In this document: positions 6,335-13,607 of the stretch, piece by piece
How positions within the stretch are numbered: position 1 is the stretch's first letter
Layout of the letters: every line of letters starts with the position of its first letter
Assembly (NCBI GenBank): GCA_905373605.1
Contig: CAJPTO010000036.1
Location: forward strand, 1-18,394
Length of the DNA stretch: 18,394 nucleotides
Direction of reading: 5' to 3'
From: an uncultured Prevotella sp.
GTDB lineage: Bacteria; Bacteroidota; Bacteroidia; Bacteroidales; Bacteroidaceae
Notes under the pieces: generated by a model
The model's input: the letters and a program-made list of their open reading frames with translations, nothing else
What the model was told of the DNA's origin: nothing
Databases searched by the model: none
Program-made: the position numbers and the translations under genes

Positions 6335-7558
6335 ATGGAAATAACAGAAAGATTTATTAATTATACCAAGTTCGACACACAGTCGGACGACAACTCGGAG
6401 TCGGTTCCGAGCACCCCGAAACAGCTCGTCTTCGCCGAATACTTAAAGAAGGAGATGGAACGAGAAGGGCTTAGCGACGTAGAGATGGACGACATGGGCT
6501 ATCTCTATGGCACGCTGAAAGCCAACTGCAAGAAGAAAATTCCAACCATCGGTTTTATCTCCCACTACGACACTAGCCCAGACAGCAGCGGCAAAGACGT
6601 AAAGGCACGCATCGTGAAGAATTACGATGGAGGCGACATCGAATTGTCGCCAGGCATCGTTTCATCGCCAACGAAGTTCCCCGAACTGAAAAATCACGTG
6701 GGCGAAGACCTCATTGTGACCGATGGCACCACGCTTCTTGGGGCCGATGACAAGGCCGGAATAGCCGAAATCATGCAGGCCATGTGCTGGCTTCGCGACC
6801 ATAACGAGGTGAAACACGGCGACATACGCGTAGCATTTAATCCCGATGAAGAGATTGGAAAAGGCGCACACCACTTCGATGTGGAGAAGTTTGGCTGCGA
6901 ATGGGCGTACACCATCGACGGTGGAGACCTTGGAGAACTGGAATATGAGAACTTCAATGCGGCCTCGGCAAAGGTAAACATCAAGGGTGTTAGCGTGCAT
7001 CCGGGCTATGCAAAAGGCAAAATGATTAACGCAAACCGACTGGCTTGCGAGGTTTGTAACATGCTTCCCGACGACCAAACGCCCGAAACAACCGAAGGAT
7101 ATGAGGGCTTTTACCACCTCATTGGCATGCAAACATGCACCGAAGAGGCCAAGCTGAACTTCATTATACGCGACCACGACCGCGACAAGTTTGAAGACCG
7201 AAAGGCCTTTTTCGAGAAATGCGCCCGCACCATGAACGAGAAATACGGCGAAGGAACGGTAACAGTGGACTTGAACGACCAATATTACAACATGAAGGAG
7301 AAGATAGACCCCAACATGCACGTAATAGATGTGGTGCTGCAAGCCATGATGGAAAGCGGCGTTTCGCCCAAAGTGAAACCCATTCGCGGCGGAACAGACG
7401 GCGCACAGCTTAGCTACATGGGGCTGCCTTGCCCCAACATCTTTGCCGGTGGCGTTAACTTTCACGGCCCATACGAGTTTGTTTCGGTGCAAGTGATGGA
7501 GAAAGCCAAGAACGTTATCATCAAGATTTGTGAGATTGTGGCCGACTATAACGACTGA
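6335..7558 (+). CDS. pepT: Peptidase T (tripeptide aminopeptidase, M20B)
   Basis: The 407-residue product is full length for PepT (about 408 in enterobacteria). PepT is a cytoplasmic di-zinc enzyme that releases the N-terminal residue of tripeptides, used in peptide catabolism. The metal and catalytic residues known for Salmonella PepT are all present at nearly the same positions: His77 and Asp79 in SHYDTS, Asp139 in LLGADDKAG, Glu172-Glu173 in NPDEEIG, Asp195 in YTIDGGD, and His377 in NFHGPYEF. The PIRGGTDGAQLS block is also intact. The frame extends upstream to a TTG at 6233, but that part overlaps the leader stems and is not family-like; ATG at 6335 gives MEITERFINYTKFDTQSD, the normal PepT start. 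It is transcribed alone, from a predicted promoter near 6041, through a structured leader, to the terminator at 7952-7995. Peptide use fits an oral or gut amino-acid fermenter. Confidence 0.97.
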   Translation: MEITERFINYTKFDTQSDDNSESVPSTPKQLVFAEYLKKEMEREGLSDVEMDDMGYLYGTLKANCKKKIPTIGFISHYDTSPDSSGKDVKARIVKNYDGGDIELSPGIVSSPTKFPELKNHVGEDLIVTDGTTLLGADDKAGIAEIMQAMCWLRDHNEVKHGDIRVAFNPDEEIGKGAHHFDVEKFGCEWAYTIDGGDLGELEYENFNAASAKVNIKGVSVHPGYAKGKMINANRLACEVCNMLPDDQTPETTEGYEGFYHLIGMQTCTEEAKLNFIIRDHDRDKFEDRKAFFEKCARTMNEKYGEGTVTVDLNDQYYNMKEKIDPNMHVIDVVLQAMMESGVSPKVKPIRGGTDGAQLSYMGLPCPNIFAGGVNFHGPYEFVSVQVMEKAKNVIIKICEIVADYND

Positions 7559-7715
7559 AATGGCGATAACGGAGCGTAACAGCCTGTGAATGTAAGTTTG
7601 TGAAACGGCATTGCGCGGCCAATTCACGCTCGGCAACATCTTAAAAGCAGAGAAGCGTTGCTTTATCTCCTTGTCTTTGCAGCCCGTTTTGCCATCAACA
7701 GACAAATACCAAGCT

Positions 7716-7859
7716 GTTGGTACAACGGCTACCAGTAGCTGGTAGTGTGGCTACCATTCGTTGGTACGACGGCTACCAGCAGCTGGTATGGTGGCTACCA
7801 GACGTTGGTACTGCGGCTATCTGTCGCTGGTAGAATGCCAGTTAGTCGCTGGTAACCCA
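7716..7859. repeat. 22-bp hairpin repeat array, copy B
   Basis: Units start exactly every 22 bp at 7716, 7738, 7760, 7782, 7804, 7826 and (partial) 7848. The working consensus is G(C/T)TGGTAnnnnGGCTACCAnnn. Most units are perfect small palindromes: TGGTA-caacggc-TACCA, TGGTAG-tgtgg-CTACCA, TGGTA-cgacggc-TACCA, TGGTA-tggtggc-TACCA. The last two units have decayed. It shares its unit length and stem pattern with the array at 1416-1512. It lies between the pepT stop and the terminator. Confidence 0.9.
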
Positions 7860-7951
7860 ACAATCAAGCAGCTTTACGGAAGTTAGCTTATTCCTCACGC
7901 CACTCAAAACCAAAAACATTAGGTGACAAATACGCCATAAACGCCCCCTAA

Positions 7952-7995
7952 ACGGGACAGATGTTCAGCACAAGACCATCTGTCCCGTAATTTTT
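7952..7995 (+). terminator. Strong intrinsic terminator between pepT and the lactate permease
   Basis: ACGGGACAGATG (7952-7963) is perfectly complementary to CATCTGTCCCGT (7977-7988), with a 13-nt loop, followed by AATTTTTATG. The 12-bp perfect stem with a T-run makes it the clearest terminator in the window. It would end pepT transcription about 430 bp after the stop codon, after the 22-bp repeat array. Confidence 0.8.
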
Positions 7996-8031
7996 ATGCC
8001 CACAAAGCGTGGTGCATTCAACATTTTTTAC

Positions 8032-8039
8032 TATATTTG
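8032..8039 (+). promoter_or_regulatory. Predicted -7 box of the lactate permease promoter
   Basis: TATATTTG fits TAnnTTTG. It lies inside the longest possible reading frame (which starts at GTG 8009), an argument for using the ATG at 8123 as the translation start. No TTTG is seen at -33. Confidence 0.45.
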
Positions 8040-8122
8040 CCCAATACATCGTGGATGGACAGGGCGCAAACGCCCTCGCCACGCAAGCTAACCCAACTGC
8101 TTCACCACCTAAACAACAGCTT

Positions 8123-9670
8123 ATGGCCGCACTCGTTTCAATCCTTCCCATTGTTTTGCTGTTCGTCTTGATGCTCGGTTTCAAGATGGCAGGCCACCGA
8201 AGTGCCTTTATCAGCCTGCTTGCTACGGCAGCCATTGCCGTGTTTCTCGCCCCTGCGCTAAGCTTTGCACCTGCGGGTTTCACGCAAATGGGCGTGGCAT
8301 GGGCCTTCGTAGAGGGCGCACTTAAAGCCGTGTTTCCCATTCTCATCATCATCCTAATGGCCTTGTTCAGCTACAATGTGCTGGTGGAAAGCAAACAGAT
8401 AGACGTTATCAAAGCCCAATTCACATCGTTTTCCGACGACGATGGCATAACGGTATTGATGCTTGTTTGGGGCTTTGGCGGACTGCTTGAGGGCATGGCA
8501 GGCTTTGGAACGGCCGTAGCAATACCCGCAGCGATACTCATTTCGCTAGGATATAAACCGCTATTCAGTGCACTGGTGTCGCTCATCGCCAACACCGTAC
8601 CCACTGGTTTCGGTGCTGTGGGCGTGCCGGTGATAACCCTTGCCAACGAAATAGCACCGAGCGGAGCAGCCTCGCAAGAACTTATCTCGCAGCTTTCGGT
8701 GTATGCCGTGGTGCAATTGTCACTGCTTTATTTCATCCTCCCCTTTATCATCCTCACGCTAACCAACCGCAGTAGGCCCGCCATCGTTAAGAACTTGTGG
8801 CTCTCGCTATGGGTGGGAGCCGTGTCTTTTGGCACGCAATACCTTGTGGCACGTTATCTAGGCGCCGAAACGCCTGCCATAATCGGCTCGTTGGCCGCCA
8901 TCATCGCCATCATTGTTTATGCCAAACTGTTTGCTCCGAAGAAACAACAAGAAACAAAAAAGGCCTACACCGCCAACCAAACGCTTAGGGCTTGGGCGGT
9001 ATACGCCTTCATCTTGTTGTTCATTTTGCTTTCGGGCCCGCTCTTTCCACCCATCAACGCCTTCTTAAAGTCCACGTTAGTCTCGCGTGTTGTTTTGCCC
9101 ATACACGCTGCAGGCACAGGTTTCTCGTTTGCTTGGATAGGCAATGCGGGGCTGATGTTGTTTCTAGGCACGGTGCTTGGCGGCTTTGTGCAAGGCCTAT
9201 CGCCACAACGTTTGCTCGTTACATTGGCTCGCACGGTGGTAAACCTGCGTAAAACCACCATCACCATCATATCGCTTGTGGCTTTAGCGGCGATAATGAA
9301 CTACGCCGGAATGATACTCGTCATCGCCGATACGCTTGCCAACGTTACGGGCAAGGCTTATCCGCTGTTTGCCCCTCTGATTGGTGCCATCGGAACATTT
9401 GTTACTGGCAGCGACACTTCATCCAACATACTCTTCGCAAAACTACAAGCCAACGTGGCCGCACAGCTACATCATGCCGACCCCAACTGGATTGTGGCCT
9501 CCAATACCACAGGAGCTACGGGCGGCAAGATGATTTCGCCACAGAGCATTGCCATAGCCACTGCTGCATGCGATATGCCTGGCAAAGACGGGGAAATACT
9601 TAAATCGGCCCTACCCTACGCCGCCTTATACATCGTTATTGGCGGATTGATGGTGATGTTTGCGGGATAA
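8123..9670 (+). CDS. lctP: L-lactate permease (LctP/LldP family)
   Basis: The 515-residue inner-membrane protein belongs to the lactate permease family (TC 2.A.14), which imports L-lactate, D-lactate or glycolate with protons. It has about a dozen hydrophobic helices from ALVSILPIVLLFVLML at the N-terminus to YAALYIVIGGLMVMF at the C-terminus. Family signatures seen are LLEGMAGFGTAVAIPAA, NTVPTGFGAVGVPV, GTFVTGSDTSSNILFAKLQ and GATGGKMISPQSIAIA. The frame is open from GTG 8009 (553 aa). A -7 promoter box sits inside that extension and the E. coli protein begins only a few residues before the first helix, so ATG 8123 is preferred; GTG 8051 is an alternative. No lactate-utilisation genes (lutABC, lld) adjoin it, so its partner enzymes must be elsewhere. 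A terminator precedes it and degenerate repeats follow it, so it is probably monocistronic. Confidence 0.93.
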   Translation: MAALVSILPIVLLFVLMLGFKMAGHRSAFISLLATAAIAVFLAPALSFAPAGFTQMGVAWAFVEGALKAVFPILIIILMALFSYNVLVESKQIDVIKAQFTSFSDDDGITVLMLVWGFGGLLEGMAGFGTAVAIPAAILISLGYKPLFSALVSLIANTVPTGFGAVGVPVITLANEIAPSGAASQELISQLSVYAVVQLSLLYFILPFIILTLTNRSRPAIVKNLWLSLWVGAVSFGTQYLVARYLGAETPAIIGSLAAIIAIIVYAKLFAPKKQQETKKAYTANQTLRAWAVYAFILLFILLSGPLFPPINAFLKSTLVSRVVLPIHAAGTGFSFAWIGNAGLMLFLGTVLGGFVQGLSPQRLLVTLARTVVNLRKTTITIISLVALAAIMNYAGMILVIADTLANVTGKAYPLFAPLIGAIGTFVTGSDTSSNILFAKLQANVAAQLHHADPNWIVASNTTGATGGKMISPQSIAIATAACDMPGKDGEILKSALPYAALYIVIGGLMVMFAG

Positions 9671-9682
9671 AGGGAGGCAAAC

Positions 9683-9778
9683 AAGCGGACGAGTGGACGA
9701 GTTAACTAGTTAACAAGTGGACGAGTGGACAAGTTAACAAGCAAACAAGTGGATGAATTAACGGGGTTACAAGTTGAA
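9683..9778. repeat. 32-bp degenerate tandem repeat
   Basis: Three units begin at 9683, 9715 and 9747, each starting AAG(C/T)GGA(C/T)GA. They are made of the words GTGGACGAG, GTTAACAAG and ACTAGTTAAC. Unit 3 has diverged. It begins 13 bp after the permease stop codon in the convergent gap to queF. Similar GTTAAC/AAGT wording recurs near 1940-1975 and 15690-16010. Confidence 0.7.
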
Positions 9779-9847
9779 TAGCTAGCCTGTAAACCAGTTT
9801 ATCGAACATACATGCTTATGAACTCACAGCCACAAGAACTTATAAGC

Positions 9848-10315
9848 TCACCGCATTCCATACTCGGCGAACCGTTTTTCTACCATTTCGGCATACTTGG
9901 TGTTGGGCATTCCGTAGTTGGCAAAAGGGTGAATGCTGATGCCACCACGCGGAGTGAAGAGCCCAACCACCTCGATATACTTCGGGTTCATCAGCCTGAT
10001 GAGGTCCTTCATGATAATGTTCACGCAGTCTTCGTGAAAGTCGCCGTGGTTTCGAAAGCTGAAAAGGTAGAGTTTCAGGCTCTTACTCTCAACCATTCGC
10101 ACGTTAGGCACATACGATATGCGTATCTCGGCAAAGTCGGGTTGCCCTGTAATGGGACAAAGCGAGGTAAATTCGGGACAATTAAAGCGCACCCAATAAT
10201 CGTTGTCAGGATGTTTGTTTTCGAACGTTTCCAACACTTCGGGGGCATAATCCATGCTATACTTCGTGCTGTTACCCAGCGACTTCAAGCCCTCGGTTTC
10301 TCTATTCTGTTCCAT
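9848..10315 (-). CDS. queF: NADPH-dependent 7-cyano-7-deazaguanine reductase (preQ0 reductase)
   Basis: The 155-residue protein is the short, single-domain (type I, Bacillus-like) QueF. It reduces preQ0 to preQ1 with two NADPH, the last step before base exchange into tRNA in queuosine synthesis. Visible key residues are the nucleophile Cys53 in FTSLCPITGQPDF with Asp60, the QueF motif ESKSLKLYLFSF (76-87), and His94-Glu95 in NHGDFHED, which bind the substrate. All agree with B. subtilis QueF (Cys55, Asp62, Glu97). The ATG at 10315 gives MEQNRETEGLKSLG, a normal start. It lies 208 bp downstream of yhhQ on the same strand, separated by an imperfect 28-bp inverted repeat. No promoter box of its own is seen, so co-transcription with yhhQ is likely. 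queC, queD and queE are not in the window. Confidence 0.96.
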   Translation of the reverse strand: MEQNRETEGLKSLGNSTKYSMDYAPEVLETFENKHPDNDYWVRFNCPEFTSLCPITGQPDFAEIRISYVPNVRMVESKSLKLYLFSFRNHGDFHEDCVNIIMKDLIRLMNPKYIEVVGLFTPRGGISIHPFANYGMPNTKYAEMVEKRFAEYGMR

Positions 10316-10369
10316 TTCTATTGTTCTTAGATGGTGAGTTTCTGTGTTTTGGAGTATAAAAGTTTTGGA

Positions 10370-10516
10370 GGTTGTCAGTTTTTAAGGCTTTGAGTTGAAA
10401 CATTCTCTAGCTTTTGAAAGCAGATAATAGAGAACAGATGAGGTGTGAAGCCCATAAACGCATGAACTAAACAGCCATCAAAACGCACCAACTCACAACC
10501 TTAAAAACTCACAACC
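10370..10516. repeat. 28-bp imperfect inverted repeat between yhhQ and queF
   Basis: The left arm 10370-10397 (GGTTGTCAGTTTTT...) and the right arm 10489-10516 (...AAAAACTCACAACC) are reverse complements at 25 of 28 positions, with a 91-bp loop. The right arm itself holds a tandem ACTCACAACCTTAAA repeat (about 16 bp) and lies 8 bp from the yhhQ stop. In the transcript the arms could form a long intercistronic stem. Confidence 0.7.
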
Positions 10517-10523
10517 TTAAACG

Positions 10524-11213
10524 CTAAAGGCTAAACACGCGCCAAATGCTGTAATTGATGCCCGTGTCGTAGGTGTCAACCTGCTCGTAACGCTTTACAT
10601 AACGCACCACACGGATGGTCAACGGCAGCACAACAATCTCGTAAGCAGTCTTCAAAATCACCTGCCAGAGCATCAGCCAAGGCAACTCTTCGGTAGGCAC
10701 AACGCCCCACAATGCCAGTGGGAAGAAGATGATAGAGTCTACACTCTCACCAAAAATGGTGCTGACCACAGCGCGCAACGAGAAGTTTTTGCCTCCCGAC
10801 GACAGCTTCATCTTGCTCATGATGTAGGCGTTGACAAACGAACCGCAAACGAAAGCCAAGAAAGAAGCGAACGCAATGCGGGGTGCCAAGCCGAAAACGG
10901 CATGAAAACCAGCATCGTTGGTCCAATAAGGAGCACCAGGTATGGCGTCGCAAATGGCCCCAACCAACACAAAGAAGAAGTTCATGGCAAAGCCAACCCA
11001 TATCAGCAGGCGCGCCTTTTTATACCCCCACACCTCGCATACGCAGTCGTTGATGATATAAGACACAGGGAAGACAATCAAGCCACCCGTCAAACTGATT
11101 GAACCAAACGCTATTTGCTTTGTTTCTAACACGTTCGCCGCTATCAGGCAAACGCAAAAGAGTATGCTGAAAAGCATGAACAGCACACTCACCTTATTAT
11201 CCTTGTTGTTCAT
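10524..11213 (-). CDS. yhhQ: Queuosine precursor transporter (VUT/YhhQ family)
   Basis: The 229-residue integral membrane protein has about six hydrophobic helices. YhhQ family members (COG1738, vitamin uptake-like) import the queuosine precursors preQ0 or preQ1; this role is established for E. coli YhhQ. Family features seen are IAANVLETKQIAFG near the N-terminus, GGLIVFPVSYIINDCVCEVWGY (about 44-64), FASFLAFVCGSFVNAYIMSKMK, and FGESVDSIIFFPLAL (about 153-167). It is followed by queF on the same strand, so imported preQ0 could be turned into preQ1 directly. It is preceded by a -7 box at 11273-11266 and a 45-nt leader that can fold as a preQ1-I-like pseudoknot overlapping the ribosome-binding region. 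The start at 11213 fits the family and the leader. Confidence 0.93.
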   Translation of the reverse strand: MNNKDNKVSVLFMLFSILFCVCLIAANVLETKQIAFGSISLTGGLIVFPVSYIINDCVCEVWGYKKARLLIWVGFAMNFFFVLVGAICDAIPGAPYWTNDAGFHAVFGLAPRIAFASFLAFVCGSFVNAYIMSKMKLSSGGKNFSLRAVVSTIFGESVDSIIFFPLALWGVVPTEELPWLMLWQVILKTAYEIVVLPLTIRVVRYVKRYEQVDTYDTGINYSIWRVFSL

Positions 11214-11217
11214 AAAT

Positions 11218-11248
11218 CTTGTTTTTAAAGAGGTTTACCAAGCACTCT
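11218..11248 (-). promoter_or_regulatory. Candidate preQ1-I-like riboswitch in the yhhQ leader
   Basis: Read on the minus strand, AGAG (11248-11245) pairs with CTCT (11232-11229) as P1. The loop holds CTTG (11242-11239), which pairs with CAAG (11221-11218) beyond an A-rich tail (TTAAAAA), giving an H-type pseudoknot of 31 nt. The CAAG strand ends 4 nt before the yhhQ ATG, where ribosomes bind. preQ1-I riboswitches have this P1 / loop / A-rich tail / P2 architecture and are known to control COG1738 transporters. The ligand-contact bases do not all match what I remember, so the call is tentative. Confidence 0.4.
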
Positions 11249-11265
11249 ATCGATTTTTTCGCCTG

Positions 11266-11273
11266 CAAAGGTA
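11266..11273 (-). promoter_or_regulatory. Predicted -7 box of the yhhQ-queF promoter
   Basis: TACCTTTG on the minus strand (11273 to 11266) matches TAnnTTTG. Transcription would start near 11259, giving a leader of about 45 nt. No TTTG is present at -33. Confidence 0.55.
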
Positions 11274-11382
11274 CAACTTTTTTCGCGTTTCTTTGGCGTG
11301 TTCGGTGGTTTTTTGCTGGGCAGATAGTAAGTCAGGGATTTAACAACCGCGAATAGATACTGGCTTCAAGGCTGTGACGAGA

Positions 11383-11403
11383 GCCGAATAAGCTATTTTC
11401 GGC
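11383..11403. other. Short hairpin in the yhhQ / SGNH-hydrolase gap
   Basis: GCCGAA (11383-11388) pairs with TTCGGC (11398-11403) around a 9-nt loop, with a TTTTTAA tract 5 bp after it on the plus side. No plus-strand gene ends here, so its role is unclear. Apart from this, the yhhQ promoter and the terminator at 11490, I see nothing in 11274-11548. Confidence 0.35.
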
Positions 11404-11483
11404 CGCTGTTTTTAAGGGAAAAGAGTTAAGGCTAGAAAAACAAATAAGGTGTGATTTGAAGGTAATCCAAACAACAAGCCAAA

Positions 11484-11526
11484 CAAAAAGCAGGCATGAA
11501 ATACTAAAAAAGTATTCCATGCCTGC
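11484..11526 (-). terminator. Intrinsic terminator of the SGNH-hydrolase gene
   Basis: GCAGGCATG-A-AATACT (11490-11505) pairs with AGTATT-C-CATGCCTGC (11511-11526): a 9-bp and a 6-bp stem separated by one A/C mismatch, with a 5-nt loop. On the minus strand it is followed by TTTTTG, 22 bp after the stop codon of the hydrolase gene. Confidence 0.8.
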
Positions 11527-11548
11527 CTTTATTCTATTTGTTTGTTCC

Positions 11549-12436
11549 CTACTTTTGCGTAGAAACGGTAGTAACCATGTCGCTAATATCTATTGGCGAG
11601 CATTCGAAAGGTCGCTCCACGGCGAGATGTGCAGCCCATTGCGCCACGGCCTTTTGTGCTTTGGTCAATCCTTTTGGTGCATATCGGTTACCCACAACAT
11701 TGGTTTCGAACAAGCATTCGAACCATGTGCAAGCCGCTGTGTAACGCCCTAGCACCAGGTCGAGATGGAAACCGTCGCGGTTAAGATGGTCGCCAACAAA
11801 TGAGGTGCGGGCATTTTGAATGGCCGTTCCTACGGGAATAAAGAGGGTGAAATGGGCGTTCTCCTTCTTCAAGCGTTGCGCGCCCTCAACGATGGCTCGA
11901 TACATCTTGGCTTGATCGCGGTCGTAATTGGCAAATCCGCCATGAGTTGAGTTCTGCGCGTATGCCCAAGTGACATGCCATATCAGCTTGGTTGTGGCGG
12001 GAACACGTGCCCGAACATAGGCGATAAGACTATCCAAATGGGGCTGAAAACTATTGTACACGCCCGAAAGCTGACTAACCTGCTGCAAACTAACATAATC
12101 CCACTGTTCGTCGCGCAAGGCTTTGTCGAGTGTATAGTTGGCCGTGCGGGTCAGTTTGCCGTCTATGTCAATCTTGCGATAGTTGTAATCGGCCTTGTTG
12201 TTACGTGCGTTGCCCCAATGTCTTTCTAGCGAACAGCCCCCAATATACATGTTACCAATAATCATTTGATGCCCTGTGGCAGCCGCCAATTCAAAGAGGT
12301 TCTGCTCAATGGCATCTTCCGAGAAGCTGTTTCCTATGGCCAAGAGCTTCAAAGGCTTGCCAGCAAAGGCCGTATTTGAAAATGTCGCTAACAGCAACAA
12401 TATCAAAATGAAAGTGTACTGTTTTCTTGTATTCAT
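11549..12436 (-). CDS. Exported SGNH/GDSL hydrolase, DUF4886-like
   Basis: The 295-residue protein has a signal peptide (residues 1-25, cleavage after AFA). It then shows the blocks of SGNH esterases: block I LLAIGNSFSEDAI with Ser37, block II Gly around IGGCSLERHW (65-74), a glutamine block VSLQQVSQLSG (115-125) and the terminal DGFHLD with Asp221 and His224. The GNSFSxD form of block I plus the YxxLD and DGFHLD blocks are typical of the DUF4886 family common in Bacteroidota, likely to de-esterify carbohydrates in the periplasm; the substrate is unknown. It is followed by a strong terminator and lies 118 bp downstream of the ORF6N-protein gene. No -7 box is visible in that gap, so it may be read from upstream or from an unusual promoter. 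Confidence 0.88.
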   Translation of the reverse strand: MNTRKQYTFILILLLLATFSNTAFAGKPLKLLAIGNSFSEDAIEQNLFELAAATGHQMIIGNMYIGGCSLERHWGNARNNKADYNYRKIDIDGKLTRTANYTLDKALRDEQWDYVSLQQVSQLSGVYNSFQPHLDSLIAYVRARVPATTKLIWHVTWAYAQNSTHGGFANYDRDQAKMYRAIVEGAQRLKKENAHFTLFIPVGTAIQNARTSFVGDHLNRDGFHLDLVLGRYTAACTWFECLFETNVVGNRYAPKGLTKAQKAVAQWAAHLAVERPFECSPIDISDMVTTVSTQK

Positions 12437-12554
12437 GTGTCTTATTGTACTTTAAGTTTTAACAACTGTCATTCTATGGAAGGATACTTACTCTTTCTCA
12501 ATACAAATTCAAAGCAACCACACACCCATAACTAATAATATTAGCTCAATGTAT

Positions 12555-13580
12555 CTACCGCAGCATTAACGTGCGATTACCTAACAAGGTATCAATCAAA
12601 GGATGGTAGACTGCCTCATCCCCAACAACCGTGATTGTCATTACCTTATTTCCTCCATCCTTTGATGATGCCCCGCAATGATACACTCGTTCATTGGTGG
12701 TGTTATAGTCTATTACGATATACCTATCATGAAAGATTCCGTCGGTTACTTGAAAAGAAATACAAAGCCCAGAATATTCACGCACAAAATCATCGTATTC
12801 CCTTTGATGCAAACAATGCCCAATATTATCTGAGAAAATCTTTATTGTGACACCGGGTCGAACATCTTTTAACAACACCAATGTTTTCAACCCAATATAG
12901 TTATCAATGACATATATCGACTTCTTTGCCGTTTCATAAATTTGCCTATAAGCCAAATCAGACTCCACAGGCTGACCATTTAGTATCAGCCAATCCCTTC
13001 TGACGACAGGATTACTAAAATCGTTCATCATGATTGCCAACTCCGACTTTGTAACAACATTTCCCAAAGTATCTACTATGCTAGCGACCTTATCATCTAC
13101 AGCGGAAAGAGAACTACGCAACTCAAGTAAATCTTGTGCATTCTGTGTTGTTTGCAAAGATAATTGCAGATATTCCCTTTGTCCAAGTAAAGGCTGATTA
13201 TCCACTATATAGTCTTTCATTTGCTTGAAAATTCTAATCAATGCCTTACTTTGTTTTGTAGCTAACGGCCCTTTCAATACTGTCATTAGCATATAAATAC
13301 CCTGCTCTGTAAACACATAAGGATTATATCTACGTCCTCCCCAATTTGAGGTGGAATTTTTGCACCTCAACATTTCACACTCATCAGCAGTCAATTGAAA
13401 CATAAAGTCCTGTTCAAACTTATCTATGTTGTTCTTAACTTGCCTATTAAAGTCTTTTGTGCTATAACCATAGATACGCGCCAAGTCGCTGTCAAGCATC
13501 ACTCGAACACCCCGAAAGCTATATATAAGTTCTCGCAGATGGGCTACATTCATCTCTTCATCAATGTTTTCCATTTCCAT
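12555..13580 (-). CDS. ORF6N domain protein with PLD-like C-terminal domain
   Basis: The protein has 341 residues. Residues 11-100 are an ORF6N domain (KilA-N relative, phage antirepressor-type DNA binding), with the typical SFRGVRVMLDSDLARIYGYS, FMFQLTADE and SNWGGRRYNPYVFTEQGIYML. A helical, probably coiled-coil stretch follows (130-185). Residues 205-320 form an alpha/beta domain with SIYVIDNYIGLKTLVLL, GVTIKIFSDN, FHDRYIVID (His284, Arg286) and YHCGASSKDGGNK (300-312), the pattern of a degenerate phospholipase D-like half-site in which the usual HxK is HDR. Such two-domain proteins occur in many Bacteroidota genomes, often linked to mobile DNA; their role is not settled. It starts 27 bp after the copA stop codon on the same strand, with AAAGGAC before the ATG, so it may be co-transcribed with copA. 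It is A+T-richer than copA, which suggests later acquisition. Confidence 0.88.
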   Translation of the reverse strand: MEMENIDEEMNVAHLRELIYSFRGVRVMLDSDLARIYGYSTKDFNRQVKNNIDKFEQDFMFQLTADECEMLRCKNSTSNWGGRRYNPYVFTEQGIYMLMTVLKGPLATKQSKALIRIFKQMKDYIVDNQPLLGQREYLQLSLQTTQNAQDLLELRSSLSAVDDKVASIVDTLGNVVTKSELAIMMNDFSNPVVRRDWLILNGQPVESDLAYRQIYETAKKSIYVIDNYIGLKTLVLLKDVRPGVTIKIFSDNIGHCLHQREYDDFVREYSGLCISFQVTDGIFHDRYIVIDYNTTNERVYHCGASSKDGGNKVMTITVVGDEAVYHPLIDTLLGNRTLMLR

Positions 13581-13607
13581 ACTTATGTCCTTTAACTAGT
13601 ATATATT

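Noticed and set aside
6662..7705. 347-codon minus-strand frame
   Set aside because: Antisense to pepT, whose metal ligands are all intact; no recognisable domain in the shadow.
7716..7859. CRISPR array
   Set aside because: Units are directly contiguous with no unique spacers, and no cas genes are present.
8009..8122. N-terminal extension of the lactate permease from GTG 8009
   Set aside because: A -7 promoter box lies inside it and the family begins near the first helix; not excluded fully, GTG 8051 remains possible.
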